Counted from the stretch's first letter, positions 54,095-63,503 are shown. The stretch: DNA of 64,000 nt from Maridesulfovibrio hydrothermalis AM13 = DSM 14728 (GCF_000331025.1 NC_020055.1:2451370-2515369); one strand, 5' to 3'. The notes: a model not told the origin generated them from the letters alone. Numbers and translations are program-made.

Positions 54095-54109
54095 TCTCCG
54101 GGTCTTTTT
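54076..54109. terminator. Perfect 34-base palindromic terminator
   Basis: AAAAAGACCCGGAGATT and its exact complement adjoin each other. The structure includes the yibE/F stop codon and ends 6 bases before the M23 gene's stop, so it serves both convergent genes. Confidence 0.88.
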
Positions 54110-54115
54110 ACTTTT

Positions 54116-55432
54116 TTATTTAAGTTTGCTGGAGATATTGTTCCTGATCCAGGTACTGTCCCACCATTCGACAGGGTTGACCGGAATACCGGAACATATG
54201 ACACCGTAATGCAGGTGATCACCACCGGCCATGCCTGTTGCTCCCGTTTTACCGATGATCTGACCGCGTTCAACCATGTCACCGGGTTCGACATCAATCT
54301 GGCTGAGATGAGAGTAGAGTGTCTGCAAACCAAGCCCATGATCAATGATAATAGCGTTGCCGTAAATGCCGAAATTATTTTCAGCAAGGACAACGCGCCC
54401 GTGGTTGGCTGCCGGAATCGGAGCCTGTCTGGTGCTGGCCAGATCTATACCGAGGTGGGTTTGCTTATCTATCACTTTGCCGTTGTGCAGGTAGCTGCGT
54501 CTGTCACCGAATCCAGCTCGTGGTGCGGCGTTAGGCAGACGAAGAAACCTGCCTTCGAAAAGGAAAGTGGGGGAGGTGTCTTTTGCAACTCTGTGGAGTT
54601 CAGCCCTGTTTTTTTTGCGCAGCTCACGGTTTACCTTGAGGAATAAGGCTACCTGACTTGGCAGGCCCGGGAAATCCGCTTCGAACTGAGGCATCTTGCT
54701 GGCAAGAAAACGGTTCGAGATATTAATTTTATCGTGCCTGTATTTTTTGGTATTGGCATGGAACCAGAAAGTCCCGGTGCGTTTGTTTCCAGCTTCGTCC
54801 TCTGCAACCAGAATCGGGTTAAAATCCTTTGATTCTGTATAGTAAGGCATTGCAAACAGGCAGGCATAGCTACCGTCAGGCTGCTTGTAGCCGGGGAAAA
54901 AATCATCGCCTACTTGTACGCCTGTTTTGCTTGGTTTTTCATTTAGTGTGTACAAAACAAGCGCGCATCCACCTTGATTAAGGTTATGGGTGCTGGTTTG
55001 TACGGTCAATTTAGGTGCCATAGTGTCCAGAGTATAATTTCCTCTGGCAATAAAAGCATTTCCGCTGCCAAATCCGGCAAGCGAGGTGTCGACTGCCCAT
55101 ACGGCAATTTCAAACGGCCCCTGTTTAATCTGCCTTTTCTTGATCAGAATATCCTGATTGTAATCAAAGCTTCCTTTGGGGAGAGTTTTTTCCGCCAGAG
55201 TCAACTTTTTTTTGCCTTGAGTAAGCACTATCTTAACTGCTTTGAGGCCGGAATGAGTGTCACTTACATTTATATTAATAGGCGTTTTGAAGGTCACATA
55301 ACCTTTGTCAGGGGTAAGACTTATCTGCGGGGCAGTAGTGTCCTTATATAACAGGTAAGCTCCAGCCCCTATTATTGCGACGATGATAATTATTAATATA
55401 AAGTTGCCGAGGCGGCTTTTCTTTTTTGCCAT
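54116..55432 (-). CDS. M23-family metallopeptidase, membrane anchored
   Basis: A probable cell-wall endopeptidase of 438 residues. One N-terminal membrane anchor (residues 10-28) is followed by about 280 residues of periplasmic, beta-rich sequence. The LytM/M23 domain has the first zinc His and Asp in HLGIDLAS and the His-x-His in GGDHLHYG. AAGGA precedes the ATG. It is convergent with yibE/F. Division- or remodelling-related roles are typical of the family; nothing here decides. Confidence 0.9.
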   Translation of the reverse strand: MAKKKSRLGNFILIIIIVAIIGAGAYLLYKDTTAPQISLTPDKGYVTFKTPININVSDTHSGLKAVKIVLTQGKKKLTLAEKTLPKGSFDYNQDILIKKRQIKQGPFEIAVWAVDTSLAGFGSGNAFIARGNYTLDTMAPKLTVQTSTHNLNQGGCALVLYTLNEKPSKTGVQVGDDFFPGYKQPDGSYACLFAMPYYTESKDFNPILVAEDEAGNKRTGTFWFHANTKKYRHDKINISNRFLASKMPQFEADFPGLPSQVALFLKVNRELRKKNRAELHRVAKDTSPTFLFEGRFLRLPNAAPRAGFGDRRSYLHNGKVIDKQTHLGIDLASTRQAPIPAANHGRVVLAENNFGIYGNAIIIDHGLGLQTLYSHLSQIDVEPGDMVERGQIIGKTGATGMAGGDHLHYGVICSGIPVNPVEWWDSTWIRNNISSKLK

Positions 55433-55550
55433 TCTTTATCCTTAAGTTGTTTGTGTAAATTGTATTCGTATAACGCTGTTAAGATGGGGAGACCCTAACA
55501 ATAAAATGCATCATGATTCAATACACAACATTGTTAAATTTATTTTTGCC

Positions 55551-55632
55551 TATAGCTGCTATAGATATAGGTTATAGATATGACACTTTTGTATCAGTTA
55601 TTGTTGACGTAAAACTTTGGAGTGTGTATTTG
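55551..55632 (+). promoter_or_regulatory. Upstream region of the hydrogenase operon
   Basis: TATAG occurs four times at 55551, 55560, 55566 and 55573, just before TTGACG (55604-55609), a 17-base spacer and TATTTG (55627-55632). The promoter match is moderate. The repeats could be a regulator site or simple AT-rich sequence. Confidence 0.4.
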
Positions 55633-55719
55633 AGTTTAAAAAATATCGTCGCCGTGGCGGTGTTTTTTATTTAGTAAGGACAGTGCCTTACTACGCCGGC
55701 AACTACCAAGGAGGTAGGG

Positions 55720-56667
55720 ATGAGTTTGACCAGGCGAGATTTTGTCAAAATGTGTACAGGAACTGTGGCTGGATTTGGGATTTCCCAAGTGTTCAACCCC
55801 AGTGTTGTACATGCTCTGAAGAAGTTTGTACCACATGTATTCTGGTTGCAGGGACAGGGCTGCACCGGATGTTCGGTATCTATTCTTAATTCAGTGCACC
55901 CCTCTATTGCAGAGGTTCTTTTGGAAGTAATTACTCTTGATTATCACCCGACCATTATGGGGTCCGAAGGCGCACAGGCCTGGGATCATATGATGGGCGT
56001 TGCTGGTAAAGAACAGGGTAAGTACATCCTTATTGTTGAGGGTTCCGTTCCCACTGCGGAGAACGGTCACTACTGTATCGTCGGTGCTGGTGCCGATCAT
56101 AAAGAATACACCATGTCTGAGGCCACTCTCGAGATGGCTAAGAATGCTGCAGTAGTTGTTAACGTAGGAACATGCGCCGCTTACGGTGGTATTCCTGCTG
56201 CTGAAGGAAACCTTACTGGCTCTATGTCGGTTACAAATTTCCTTGCTGAGAATGGAGTGAAGACTCCCGTTGTTAACATTCCGGGCTGTCCCCCCCATCC
56301 TGACTGGATGGTTGGTACTCTCGTTGTTGCCATCAATGCTATCGAAGAGAAAGGTCTGCAGGGCGGGCTTGCTGAAATTGTCACTATTCTTGACGATGAA
56401 GGCCGTCCCACACCTTTCTTTGGCGAAAACATTCATGACAATTGCCCCTATCTTGAGGCATTCGACAACGATGAATATGCTGAAGTTTTCACCGATCCCG
56501 AAAAATGCCGTTACGAACTGGGCTGTAAAGGCCCCAGTGCGAACTCCGACTGCTTCAAACGTAAGTGGAACGGCGGCGTTAACTGGTGTGTTGAAAACTC
56601 AGTATGCCTTGGCTGTGTAGAACCGGGATTCCCGGATGAAATGTCTCCCTTCTACGAAGCCGGTTAA
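55720..56667 (+). CDS. hysB: Periplasmic [NiFeSe] hydrogenase small subunit
   Basis: Carries the three iron-sulfur clusters that take electrons from the HysA active site. The 315-residue precursor begins with a twin-arginine signal (TRRDFVKM at residues 4-11), so the folded heterodimer is exported by Tat. The proximal cluster starts at CTGCSVS; further ligand cysteines are in GTCAAYGG, PGCPPHPDW and the C-terminal CVENSVCLGCVEPGFPD region. GGAGG lies 6 bases before the ATG. It is 24 bases from hysA, the same order as in Desulfovibrio species. Confidence 0.95.
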   Translation: MSLTRRDFVKMCTGTVAGFGISQVFNPSVVHALKKFVPHVFWLQGQGCTGCSVSILNSVHPSIAEVLLEVITLDYHPTIMGSEGAQAWDHMMGVAGKEQGKYILIVEGSVPTAENGHYCIVGAGADHKEYTMSEATLEMAKNAAVVVNVGTCAAYGGIPAAEGNLTGSMSVTNFLAENGVKTPVVNIPGCPPHPDWMVGTLVVAINAIEEKGLQGGLAEIVTILDDEGRPTPFFGENIHDNCPYLEAFDNDEYAEVFTDPEKCRYELGCKGPSANSDCFKRKWNGGVNWCVENSVCLGCVEPGFPDEMSPFYEAG

Positions 56668-56691
56668 CCGGAAAAAGGAGTACTAATCCTT

Positions 56692-58230
56692 ATGTCTTCA
56701 AAATCTCATGCACCCGCCAGTAAAGACGGGAAAATTAAGATTGCCATTGATCCGGTAACCCGTATCGAAGGCCACCTCAAAGCTGAGGTTGTTGTTAAGG
56801 ACGGAAAGGTTGTAGATGCATGGTTGTCAGGCGGCATGTACCGTGGCTTTGAGAATATTCTGGTTGGTCGCGATCCTCGCGATGCAGCTCAGTTGACTCA
56901 GAGACTTTGCGGTGTCTGTCCTACTGCCCACTCTACAGCTTCCTGTCTCGCACTTGATGATGCTTTTGGCGCCAAGATCACCACAAATGGTCGTGTAACC
57001 AGAAACCTCATCTTCGGTGCTAACTATTTGCAGTCACATATTCTGCATTTTTATCATCTCACAGCTCTGGACTTCGTAAGAGGGCCCGGCAAAGCTCCAT
57101 TTGTCCCCCGCTTCGAACAACCTGATCTGCGTCTTGATGAAAAAACAAATGCCGTAGCTGTTGACCAGTATATCAAGGCTCTTGAAATCCGTCGCATCTG
57201 CCATGAAATGGTAGCTCTGTTCGGTGGTAAAATGCCTCATATCTCTGGTCAGGTTGTCGGTGGTACAACTGAAATTCCTACAAAAGAAAAGCTTGCAGAA
57301 TATGCCAGCCGCTTTAAGGACGTTCAGAAGTTCATCGCAGAAGTTTACGTTCCTACCGTTTATCTTATCGGTTCCGTATACAAGGATCTGTTCAAGATCG
57401 GCGGTGGTTACAAAAACTGTATGGCTTACGGTGTTTTCCCGATGAGCGACGGCGGAGATGATTTCCTCATCAAGTCCGGCGTTTATGTTGACGGAAAAGA
57501 CGAAAAGTTTGATCCCAAGCTTATCAAAGAATTCACTAAGTACTCCTGGTACACTGATGAATGCTCTGATCTGCACCCAAGCGAAGGTAAAACAATTCCT
57601 GACGTTCACAAGAAAGACGCTTACAGCTTCTGTAAAGCTTCCCGCTACAACGGCAATGCTGTTGAAGTTGGTCCTCTTGCACGTATGTGGATTCATAACC
57701 CTGAGCTTAGCCCTATGGGTAAAAAGCAGCTTAAAGACCTCTACGGCATCACCGCGAAGAACTTCCGTGATCTCGGCGAAGATATGGCATTCTCCCTTAT
57801 GGGACGCCATGTTGCCCGCGCAGAGGAATCATATTTGGTTGCCAATGCTATTGGCGATATATGGCTCGGCGAAGTTAAAGAAGGCGAAGAAACCTACGTT
57901 AAGACTACCATGCCGGAGTCCGGCGAAGGTGTCGGCCTTACCGAAGCTCCCCGTGGCTCATTGCTGCACTACATCAACATCAAGGACTCCAAGACAGCGA
58001 ATTACCAGATGATTCCCGCTACTCTCTGGAACAGCACCCCCCGCGATGACAAAGGCATGCGCGGAACCATCGAGGAAGCCCTCGTAGGTTGTCCTGTTCC
58101 GGATCCTTCAAGTCCTGTAGATATATCAAGGATCATTAGATCCTTTGATCCATGACTGGGCTGTGCCGTGCACGTGCTGCACGCAGAGACCGGTGAAGAG
58201 CATGTTTACCACGTGGGAGAAGGCTGCTAG
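56692..58230 (+). CDS. hysA: Periplasmic [NiFeSe] hydrogenase large subunit, selenoprotein
   Basis: Large subunit with the Ni-Fe site that splits or makes hydrogen. A standard reading stops at TGA 58153, after 487 residues. The frame continues in register for 24 more codons to TAG 58228, encoding DP-Sec-LGCAVH and then the peptide VLHAETGEEHVYHVGEGC, which HysD should remove after His494. The N-terminal ligands are RLCGVCPTAHS. So the Cys of DPCxxC is replaced by selenocysteine 488. A SECIS-like hairpin follows the TGA. The full product is 512 residues. Without this reading the nickel site would be missing. Confidence 0.93.
58158..58191 (+). promoter_or_regulatory. SECIS-like hairpin of hysA
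   Basis: CGTGCA (58167-58172) pairs with TGCACG (58178-58183) around the loop CGTGC; a lower stem (GGG-CTGTG against CAGAG-CC) with two mismatches and one bulge extends it. The loop is 18-22 bases after the TGA, the usual bacterial spacing for SelB binding. Folding was done by eye. Confidence 0.65.
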
Positions 58231-58554
58231 GTTTATCTGGAAACCTACGCCACGGACCTCATGGTCCGTATTCACCGTGAAAACGTATCTTATTATATAG
58301 CAACTCCCGGACGCAGGATTCATTCCAGTGTCTGGGAGTTGTCTTTTCAGGGCGCTTTAAAACAGCTGGCTGCTCCTGAGTAATGGAAAATGGAATTCGC
58401 ACAGCTAAGTCTGTGTCGGTTTTGTATTTTTTCCTGCTTATCGCACTTTACTGTTTTGAACAGCCTGATCAAATGACTTTTTGATGGTCAACTAAGACGG
58501 GAATTTACCCGCCGAACCAACAGGGAAGAGTATGCTTTTCCCAAAGGATCGAAA
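58231..58554 (+). other. Spacer between hysA and hysD
   Basis: Contains two small hairpins (AGGTTT..AAACCT and ACGGACC..GGTCCGT) and the terminator at 58301-58346. A 33-codon frame at 58383-58484 (MENGIRTAKSVSVLYFFLL onward) has no ribosome site and is not called. Confidence 0.5.
58301..58346 (+). terminator. Terminator-like hairpin after hysA
   Basis: CAACTCCCGGAC pairs with GTCTGGGAGTTG (one G-U pair), then TCTTTTC. It should set hysA and hysB apart from hysD, so hysD may rely on read-through or its own promoter. Confidence 0.75.
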
Positions 58555-59028
58555 ATGAAGAAGCTTCTTGTATTAGGAATTGGTAATATCCTGCTTGGAG
58601 ACGAAGGCGTAGGTGTTCACGCTGTTGAAGAACTCAAGAAAGAAGAATGGCCCGAAAATGTCCACTTAGTGGACGGCGGAACATTTACACACGATATTTT
58701 TCATATTCTCGAAGGGTATGACGGACTGCTGGTTCTGGATATAGTTCATGGTAATAAGGAGCCTGGAACTATGTACTATCTGGAAGAGAAAGACATCATC
58801 CAAAATGATAAGCAGCGTTTATCTCTGCATGATATCGATCTGATTGATTCACTCAATATGGCAGGTGCAGTAGGAAAACGCCCGGACTTGCGCATTCTCG
58901 GCATGGAACCGGAAAATTACACCGAGTGGTCTATGGAAATGACAGATACGATTAAAGCTGTGTTTCCTGAATTTCTCGAAGGCGCACGGATTGAGATTAA
59001 AAAGTATATTGAAGAATTTAAAAAGTAG
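58555..59028 (+). CDS. hysD: Hydrogenase maturation protease
   Basis: Endopeptidase of the HyaD/HybD family that removes the C-terminal peptide of the large subunit after nickel insertion. The 157 residues begin with GIGNILLGDEGVGVHAVEEL, where the Glu/Asp nickel ligands lie, and continue with VDGGTFTHD. AAGGA is just before the ATG. It lies 324 bases after hysA on the same strand, and the 18-residue tail of HysA is its expected substrate. Length is normal. Confidence 0.92.
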   Translation: MKKLLVLGIGNILLGDEGVGVHAVEELKKEEWPENVHLVDGGTFTHDIFHILEGYDGLLVLDIVHGNKEPGTMYYLEEKDIIQNDKQRLSLHDIDLIDSLNMAGAVGKRPDLRILGMEPENYTEWSMEMTDTIKAVFPEFLEGARIEIKKYIEEFKK

Positions 59029-59063
59029 TTATCTGCTCTGGTATATTATTTTAAAATTACATC

Positions 59064-59097
59064 AAAAACGGCAGCCCCTGAAGGAGTTGCCGTTTTT
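59064..59097. terminator. Terminator after hysD
   Basis: AAAAACGGCA pairs with TGCCGTTTTT around a 14-base loop; the A/T ends allow use from both sides. Confidence 0.8.
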
Positions 59098-59194
59098 GTT
59101 TAGGTTCAGCTGAAAAAAATTTCCAGTGCTGGACAGGAATAGATAAGTTGGCTTTATTTACAGCAGTGTTGTATTTTTTATCTGCTGTTTTTGC

Positions 59195-59626
59195 CTAATT
59201 AGGCTCAAGGGCTTCCATCAGGCTGATGGTGAGTTTCATAAAATCTGCTTCAGTCAGGATTCCTTCAAGGCCGTTCATCTCGTTTACTACCGGCAGGCAT
59301 CCGTATTTATGGTTGAGCAGCAGATATGCTGCATCTTTCAGAAGTGTTTCCGGTGAAATGGTTTTGATACCTGTCTGCATGATTTCGCTGACCGGGATTC
59401 CGGCATCTATTTCGCCCTGCGTGGCGGGATCAATATCGGCCAGTTGTGAAATGGTTGCGCGTAGAATATCACGGTGCGTTACAAGTGCGATGAATTCTCT
59501 TTTATCGTTTACTATGGGGATATGGCGAATTCTTTGGAGATCCATCAGAGATCTGGCCATCTTCAGATTGTCGTCTTCATTAAGTGTGAATATTTCTTTT
59601 GTCATGAGATCATCAACTTTCAGCAT
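59195..59626 (-). CDS. CBS-domain pair protein
   Basis: A 143-residue protein made of two CBS repeats (LKVDDLMTKEIFTLNEDDNL and VSEIMQTGIKTISPETLLKD start them), which bind adenine nucleotides or S-adenosyl-methionine and sense energy state. There is no attached effector domain. GGAGG precedes the ATG. It is monocistronic and convergent with hysD. Partner unknown. Confidence 0.9.
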   Translation of the reverse strand: MLKVDDLMTKEIFTLNEDDNLKMARSLMDLQRIRHIPIVNDKREFIALVTHRDILRATISQLADIDPATQGEIDAGIPVSEIMQTGIKTISPETLLKDAAYLLLNHKYGCLPVVNEMNGLEGILTEADFMKLTISLMEALEPN

Positions 59627-59887
59627 GTGGTCCTCCTTTTTCCTTACTTATAATCTCTCTTTATGTCGCTTTTGTGTCAAGTCGTATGTGGAAAAACAAG
59701 TTTAATGCTCATTTTGGACCATTCAGGTTGACTTGCCCGCTAAAATCTGATTTGCAACTGCAAACAATGTATTAATATATGCAACCCTTGTTGCCGCCTA
59801 AAAAGTTCATTGTTCAAATAAATTTCAGACGAAAACGGGCTTGTGACGTATTTTGCATCATGACCAGTGGAATCTGACGGGGGATTT

Positions 59888-60532
59888 GTGCGGATTGATC
59901 CAAAGCGTTCAAGATTAAAAATGGTAGAAGAACAGATTGCGGCGCGCGGCGTGTCCGATCAAACTGTTCTGGATGCCATGCGTAAAGTGCCCAGACACCT
60001 TTTTGTGCAGGACGCTCTTGCTTCACGTGCTTATTCAGACAGCGCGCTTCCCATCGGTGAAGGACAAACTATTTCCCAGCCGTTTATTGTGGCTTTTATG
60101 TCTGAGCTTTTGCAGATCAAACCCGGACATAAGGTGCTTGAGATAGGGACCGGCTCGGGTTATCAAGCTTCTGTGCTCGCGGAGATGGGAGCTGATGTCT
60201 TTTCCGTGGAAAGAATCCGTAAGCTTTTTATTGCGGCCCGCAAGCTGCTGTTTGATATGAGATATTTCAATATCCAGCTTAAGCTGGATGACGGTACTAT
60301 GGGGTGGCCTGATCATGCGCCTTATGACCGCATTATTGTCACTGCCGGTGGACCTGAGATTCCGCAATACCTTGTGGAACAACTTGCTGATTCGGGGAGA
60401 CTTGTCATTCCTGTTGGCGGGAAAAAAAGGGCACAGCGGTTAATGCTGGTGACGAAAAATGATGGAAAAGTTGAGACCACTGATATGGGCGGTTGCGCCT
60501 TTGTTGACCTTGTCGGTAAGCAGGGCTGGTAA
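59888..60532 (+). CDS. pcm: Protein-L-isoaspartate O-methyltransferase
   Basis: Repairs isoaspartyl residues in aged proteins with AdoMet. Motifs: RVPRHLFV-type segment [19 protein letters not shown], post-[22 protein letters not shown], and [17 protein letters not shown] 59888 (after GGGGG) gives 214 residues, near the family norm; the longer GTG frame from 59867 has no ribosome site. It starts a run of plus-strand genes with DUF368 and Mrp genes, 21 bases before the next. Confidence 0.92.
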   Translation: MRIDPKRSRLKMVEEQIAARGVSDQTVLDAMRKVPRHLFVQDALASRAYSDSALPIGEGQTISQPFIVAFMSELLQIKPGHKVLEIGTGSGYQASVLAEMGADVFSVERIRKLFIAARKLLFDMRYFNIQLKLDDGTMGWPDHAPYDRIIVTAGGPEIPQYLVEQLADSGRLVIPVGGKKRAQRLMLVTKNDGKVETTDMGGCAFVDLVGKQGW

Positions 60533-60553
60533 TCCCGGTTCTCGGAGATATTG

Positions 60554-61513
60554 ATGAATTTTATTGATGCTTGGAAAAAAGGGCCTGGGCCTGAATCTGC
60601 TCGTGACTACTGCGTCTTGATGCTCAAGGGGCTGTGCATGGGCGTTGCTGATATTATTCCCGGTGTTTCCGGTGGCACGATGGCCTTTATTACTGGAATT
60701 TATGATAATCTGATTGATTCCATCCGTTCTTTTAATGGAACATTTTTCAAGCGTCTGCTGAAATTTGACCTGAGCGGGGCTGTTGCCGAAGCTCATTTAA
60801 AATTTTTGATTCCACTTCTGACCGGAATTGTTTTAGCTATGGTTTCTATGGCACGGGTGATTCACACATTATTAAACAGTCATCCTGTTCAGGTCTGGTC
60901 TTTGTTTTTCGGACTGATAGCCGCTTCTATTTTGGTGGTCGGCAGACGGGTGGGGAAGTTTTCGCTTAAAAATGTTATGGCAGGTGTTCTGGGGGCGGTA
61001 TTCAGCTTTATTCTGGTCGGGCTGATTCCGGTTACTACTCCAAATGCTTTGTGGTTTGTTTTTATCTGCGCTTCCATTTCTATCTGTGCCATGATTTTAC
61101 CGGGCATCAGCGGGGCTTTTATTCTGCTCTTGCTCGGGAAGTATGAATATATCACCGGGGCTTTGCGCAATCCTACCACGCCGGAAAATGCTGCGATCCT
61201 TGTAGCTTTTGTTTGCGGATGTGCAGTGGGTATTTCTCTTTTTTCCCGCGTGCTTCACTATTTTCTTGAAAGGCATCACGCTGTCACTATCAGTATGCTT
61301 ACCGGATTTATGGCCGGGGCTATGCGTAAAATATGGCCCTGGAAGGAAGTGCTTGATTCGGTTGTAATCCGGGGCAAAACTCATGTTTTAAGTGAGGTAA
61401 ATGTGCTTCCTCCGGCTTTTGACGGAGAATTAGGCATGGCCGTGCTTTTAATGCTTGCAGGATTCGCAGCAGTGATTATTTTGGAATGGGTATCTTCAGC
61501 GCAAAAGGGCTGA
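60554..61513 (+). CDS. DUF368 membrane protein (PopT/DedA-unrelated)
   Basis: A 319-residue inner-membrane protein of the DUF368 family, whose members have been linked to undecaprenyl-phosphate recycling. The signature GVADIIPGVSGGTMAFITGI is at residues about 30-49 and a matching GISGAFILLLLGKYEYI repeat occurs later. Eight or so hydrophobic segments are visible. CGGAG precedes ATG 60554. The transport role is established knowledge for the family only; the sequence shows the fold. Confidence 0.88.
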   Translation: MNFIDAWKKGPGPESARDYCVLMLKGLCMGVADIIPGVSGGTMAFITGIYDNLIDSIRSFNGTFFKRLLKFDLSGAVAEAHLKFLIPLLTGIVLAMVSMARVIHTLLNSHPVQVWSLFFGLIAASILVVGRRVGKFSLKNVMAGVLGAVFSFILVGLIPVTTPNALWFVFICASISICAMILPGISGAFILLLLGKYEYITGALRNPTTPENAAILVAFVCGCAVGISLFSRVLHYFLERHHAVTISMLTGFMAGAMRKIWPWKEVLDSVVIRGKTHVLSEVNVLPPAFDGELGMAVLLMLAGFAAVIILEWVSSAQKG

Positions 61514-61566
61514 ATCGGGGATTGTACATTTCCCCTTCGTTTTTAATATACAACAAAGGCATAGAT

Positions 61567-62460
61567 ATGAGTTCATCATGTGGTTCCTGTTCTTCTGCTC
61601 CCAAGAAGGACGGAGGTAAAACTAGTGCTGCCCATGCTTTGCAGGATGAGTTAATTACTTCCACTCTGCAAAAGATTAAATACAAAATTTTTGTAATGAG
61701 CGGTAAAGGCGGCGTCGGCAAAAGCTCTGTGGCTGTGAATATCGCCGCTGCTCTTGCTGATAAAGGGTTCAAAGTGGGCATTCTGGACGTTGATATTCAT
61801 GGTCCAAGTGTACCTCATCTGCTCGGAATCACCGGACAGCTTGAAGTTGAACGCGGTAATCTTGTAGTTCCCAAAAAAGTCAACGACAACCTGCATGTGG
61901 TCTCCATGGAATCGCTGCTCAAAGACCCCGATCAGGCTGTTCTCTGGCGCGGTCCTATGAAAACTTCTGCAATCAGACAGTTTATCTCAGACGTTCAATG
62001 GGGCGAGCTTGATTTTCTGGTTGTAGATTCCCCCCCCGGAACCGGTGATGAGCCTATGACTGTGCTTAAGACTATCCCTGAATCTTTGGCTGTTGTTGTT
62101 ACAACTCCTCAGGAAGTGTCTCTGGCTGATGTTAGAAAGGCGATCAATTTTCTACAGTACGCTAAAGCAAATATTATGGGCGTTGTCGAAAATATGAGCG
62201 GACTTGTTTGTCCTCATTGTTCAGAGCATATTGATCTGTTCAAAAAGGGCGGCGGCAAAAAACTGGCTGAAAAATATGGACTGCCTTTTCTCGGGGCGAT
62301 TCCTCTTGATCCCACAACTGTTGTTGCCGGTGATCTCGGTAAGCCCGTTGTTCTTCTTGAAGAAAATTGTCCGGCAAAGGTTGCATTCAGGGCCGTTGCA
62401 GATGAGATTGCAGCAGCAGCTGAAAGCAGTCTTGAAGTTGCTTCGAGCACTCATACCTAA
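61567..62460 (+). CDS. Mrp/NBP35-type iron-sulfur cluster carrier ATPase
   Basis: A 297-residue P-loop ATPase that carries and transfers [4Fe-4S] clusters to target proteins. Deviant Walker A is GKGGVGKSSVAVN, Walker B VDSPPGTGDEP. A cysteine-rich start (SSSCGSCSSA) and the late CPHCSEH pair supply cluster ligands; the latter is the family's CxxC. ATG 61567 is used in place of a longer frame overlapping the DUF368 gene. The hydrogenase and many FeS proteins of this genome are possible clients. Confidence 0.92.
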   Translation: MSSSCGSCSSAPKKDGGKTSAAHALQDELITSTLQKIKYKIFVMSGKGGVGKSSVAVNIAAALADKGFKVGILDVDIHGPSVPHLLGITGQLEVERGNLVVPKKVNDNLHVVSMESLLKDPDQAVLWRGPMKTSAIRQFISDVQWGELDFLVVDSPPGTGDEPMTVLKTIPESLAVVVTTPQEVSLADVRKAINFLQYAKANIMGVVENMSGLVCPHCSEHIDLFKKGGGKKLAEKYGLPFLGAIPLDPTTVVAGDLGKPVVLLEENCPAKVAFRAVADEIAAAAESSLEVASSTHT

Positions 62461-62641
62461 GCCGCGACTGTTATATTTATAGCAGAGATAAATGCCGGGT
62501 TGACATATAGTCCGCCTGAGCAGAGAATCATGCAGCATCGGCAAGGGGTCTGCAATACGGCTCCTTGCTTATTCAATCTGAATTCAGGCATTCAGAGTAT
62601 CTTGCTCTGATTAAACGAATATTTCCGACCCGGGACAATTT

Positions 62642-63187
62642 ATGTTCAATTTTGCAAATTCCCTGACTTTTGGACGCATCTTAACTATACCTCTTATCGT
62701 TGCGCTTCTTTGCTTTCCAAGCAAGATCACGATGTTTCTGGCGGCTTTTCTTTTTTTTATAGCCGGTCTTACAGATTTTTTTGACGGGTATATTGCCCGC
62801 AGAACTAATCAGGTAACCAACCTTGGCAAATTTCTTGATCCACTGGCGGATAAGCTTCTTATCTGTTCGGTTCTGATTATGCTTACCGAACTGGGGCTGG
62901 TCAGCGGCTGGATTACCGTGGTGATTGTTTGCAGGGAGCTTGCAGTTACAGGGCTGAGGGCCATTGCTTCCGATATGGGGATGGTGCTTGCAGCTGATAA
63001 GCTTGGCAAATTAAAAACACTTATGCAGAGCCTTGCCCTTGGTCCGCTTTTGCTCCATTATCAGTACATCGGTATGGATATGCATCAGGTCGGAACGATG
63101 ATTCTTTACGTGGCAGTTGTTTTAACTGTGGTTTCAGGTGCTAATTATATGTACAATTTGCACAAAGTCTGGTTAACTAGCGAATAA
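62642..63187 (+). CDS. pgsA: CDP-diacylglycerol-glycerol-3-phosphate phosphatidyltransferase
   Basis: Makes phosphatidylglycerophosphate, the committed step to phosphatidylglycerol. The CDP-alcohol motif is complete: DGYIARRTNQVTNLGKFLDP, followed by LADK, which fits D-G-x2-A-R-x8-G-x3-D-x3-D. Five or so hydrophobic segments; 181 residues, typical. It starts 181 bases after the Mrp gene and leads into a short run of cell-envelope or division genes. Confidence 0.93.
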   Translation: MFNFANSLTFGRILTIPLIVALLCFPSKITMFLAAFLFFIAGLTDFFDGYIARRTNQVTNLGKFLDPLADKLLICSVLIMLTELGLVSGWITVVIVCRELAVTGLRAIASDMGMVLAADKLGKLKTLMQSLALGPLLLHYQYIGMDMHQVGTMILYVAVVLTVVSGANYMYNLHKVWLTSE

Positions 63188-63224
63188 ATTTTATTGTGTT
63201 AGTAAAAAAACATACAGGTACATC

Positions 63225-63503
63225 ATGAACGGCAACGAACAACAAAATCTTGTGATCAGACTTAATAATTGCCTTGAGACAATTCTTGAGTTGGAACAGG
63301 AGCTTGAAAAACTGGATTTGAGCCGGAATTTTATTGATGAACTTGAAGTCCTTAAAGGGTTTATGCGCAAAATGGAAAAAATTCAGGTAAGTGAGGACGA
63401 AGTTGAAAGAATTGAGTCCGCTACCGGAAATTTTTTGCAGGAGCTTAAACTCCCGCTGGGTCAAGCTGATTCATCCAGCAGAATGTTCATGCGATTGCAG
63501 TAG
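63225..63503 (+). CDS. Small coiled-coil hypothetical protein
   Basis: A 92-residue soluble protein with a leucine-rich heptad pattern (CLETILELEQELEKLDLSR, then VLKGFMRKMEKIQV), so likely alpha-helical and oligomeric. No family recognised. It lies 37 bases after pgsA and 8 bases before the FtsB-like gene, so it probably shares their transcript and may belong with division proteins. Confidence 0.7.
   Translation: MNGNEQQNLVIRLNNCLETILELEQELEKLDLSRNFIDELEVLKGFMRKMEKIQVSEDEVERIESATGNFLQELKLPLGQADSSSRMFMRLQ

Noticed and set aside
54091-54393. 100-codon minus-strand frame in the M23 peptidase gene
   Set aside because: Overlaps the real peptidase frame and would translate the terminator palindrome.
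57034-57810. 258-codon minus-strand frame opposite hysA
   Set aside because: Antisense shadow of a certain hydrogenase gene; composition is not protein-like.
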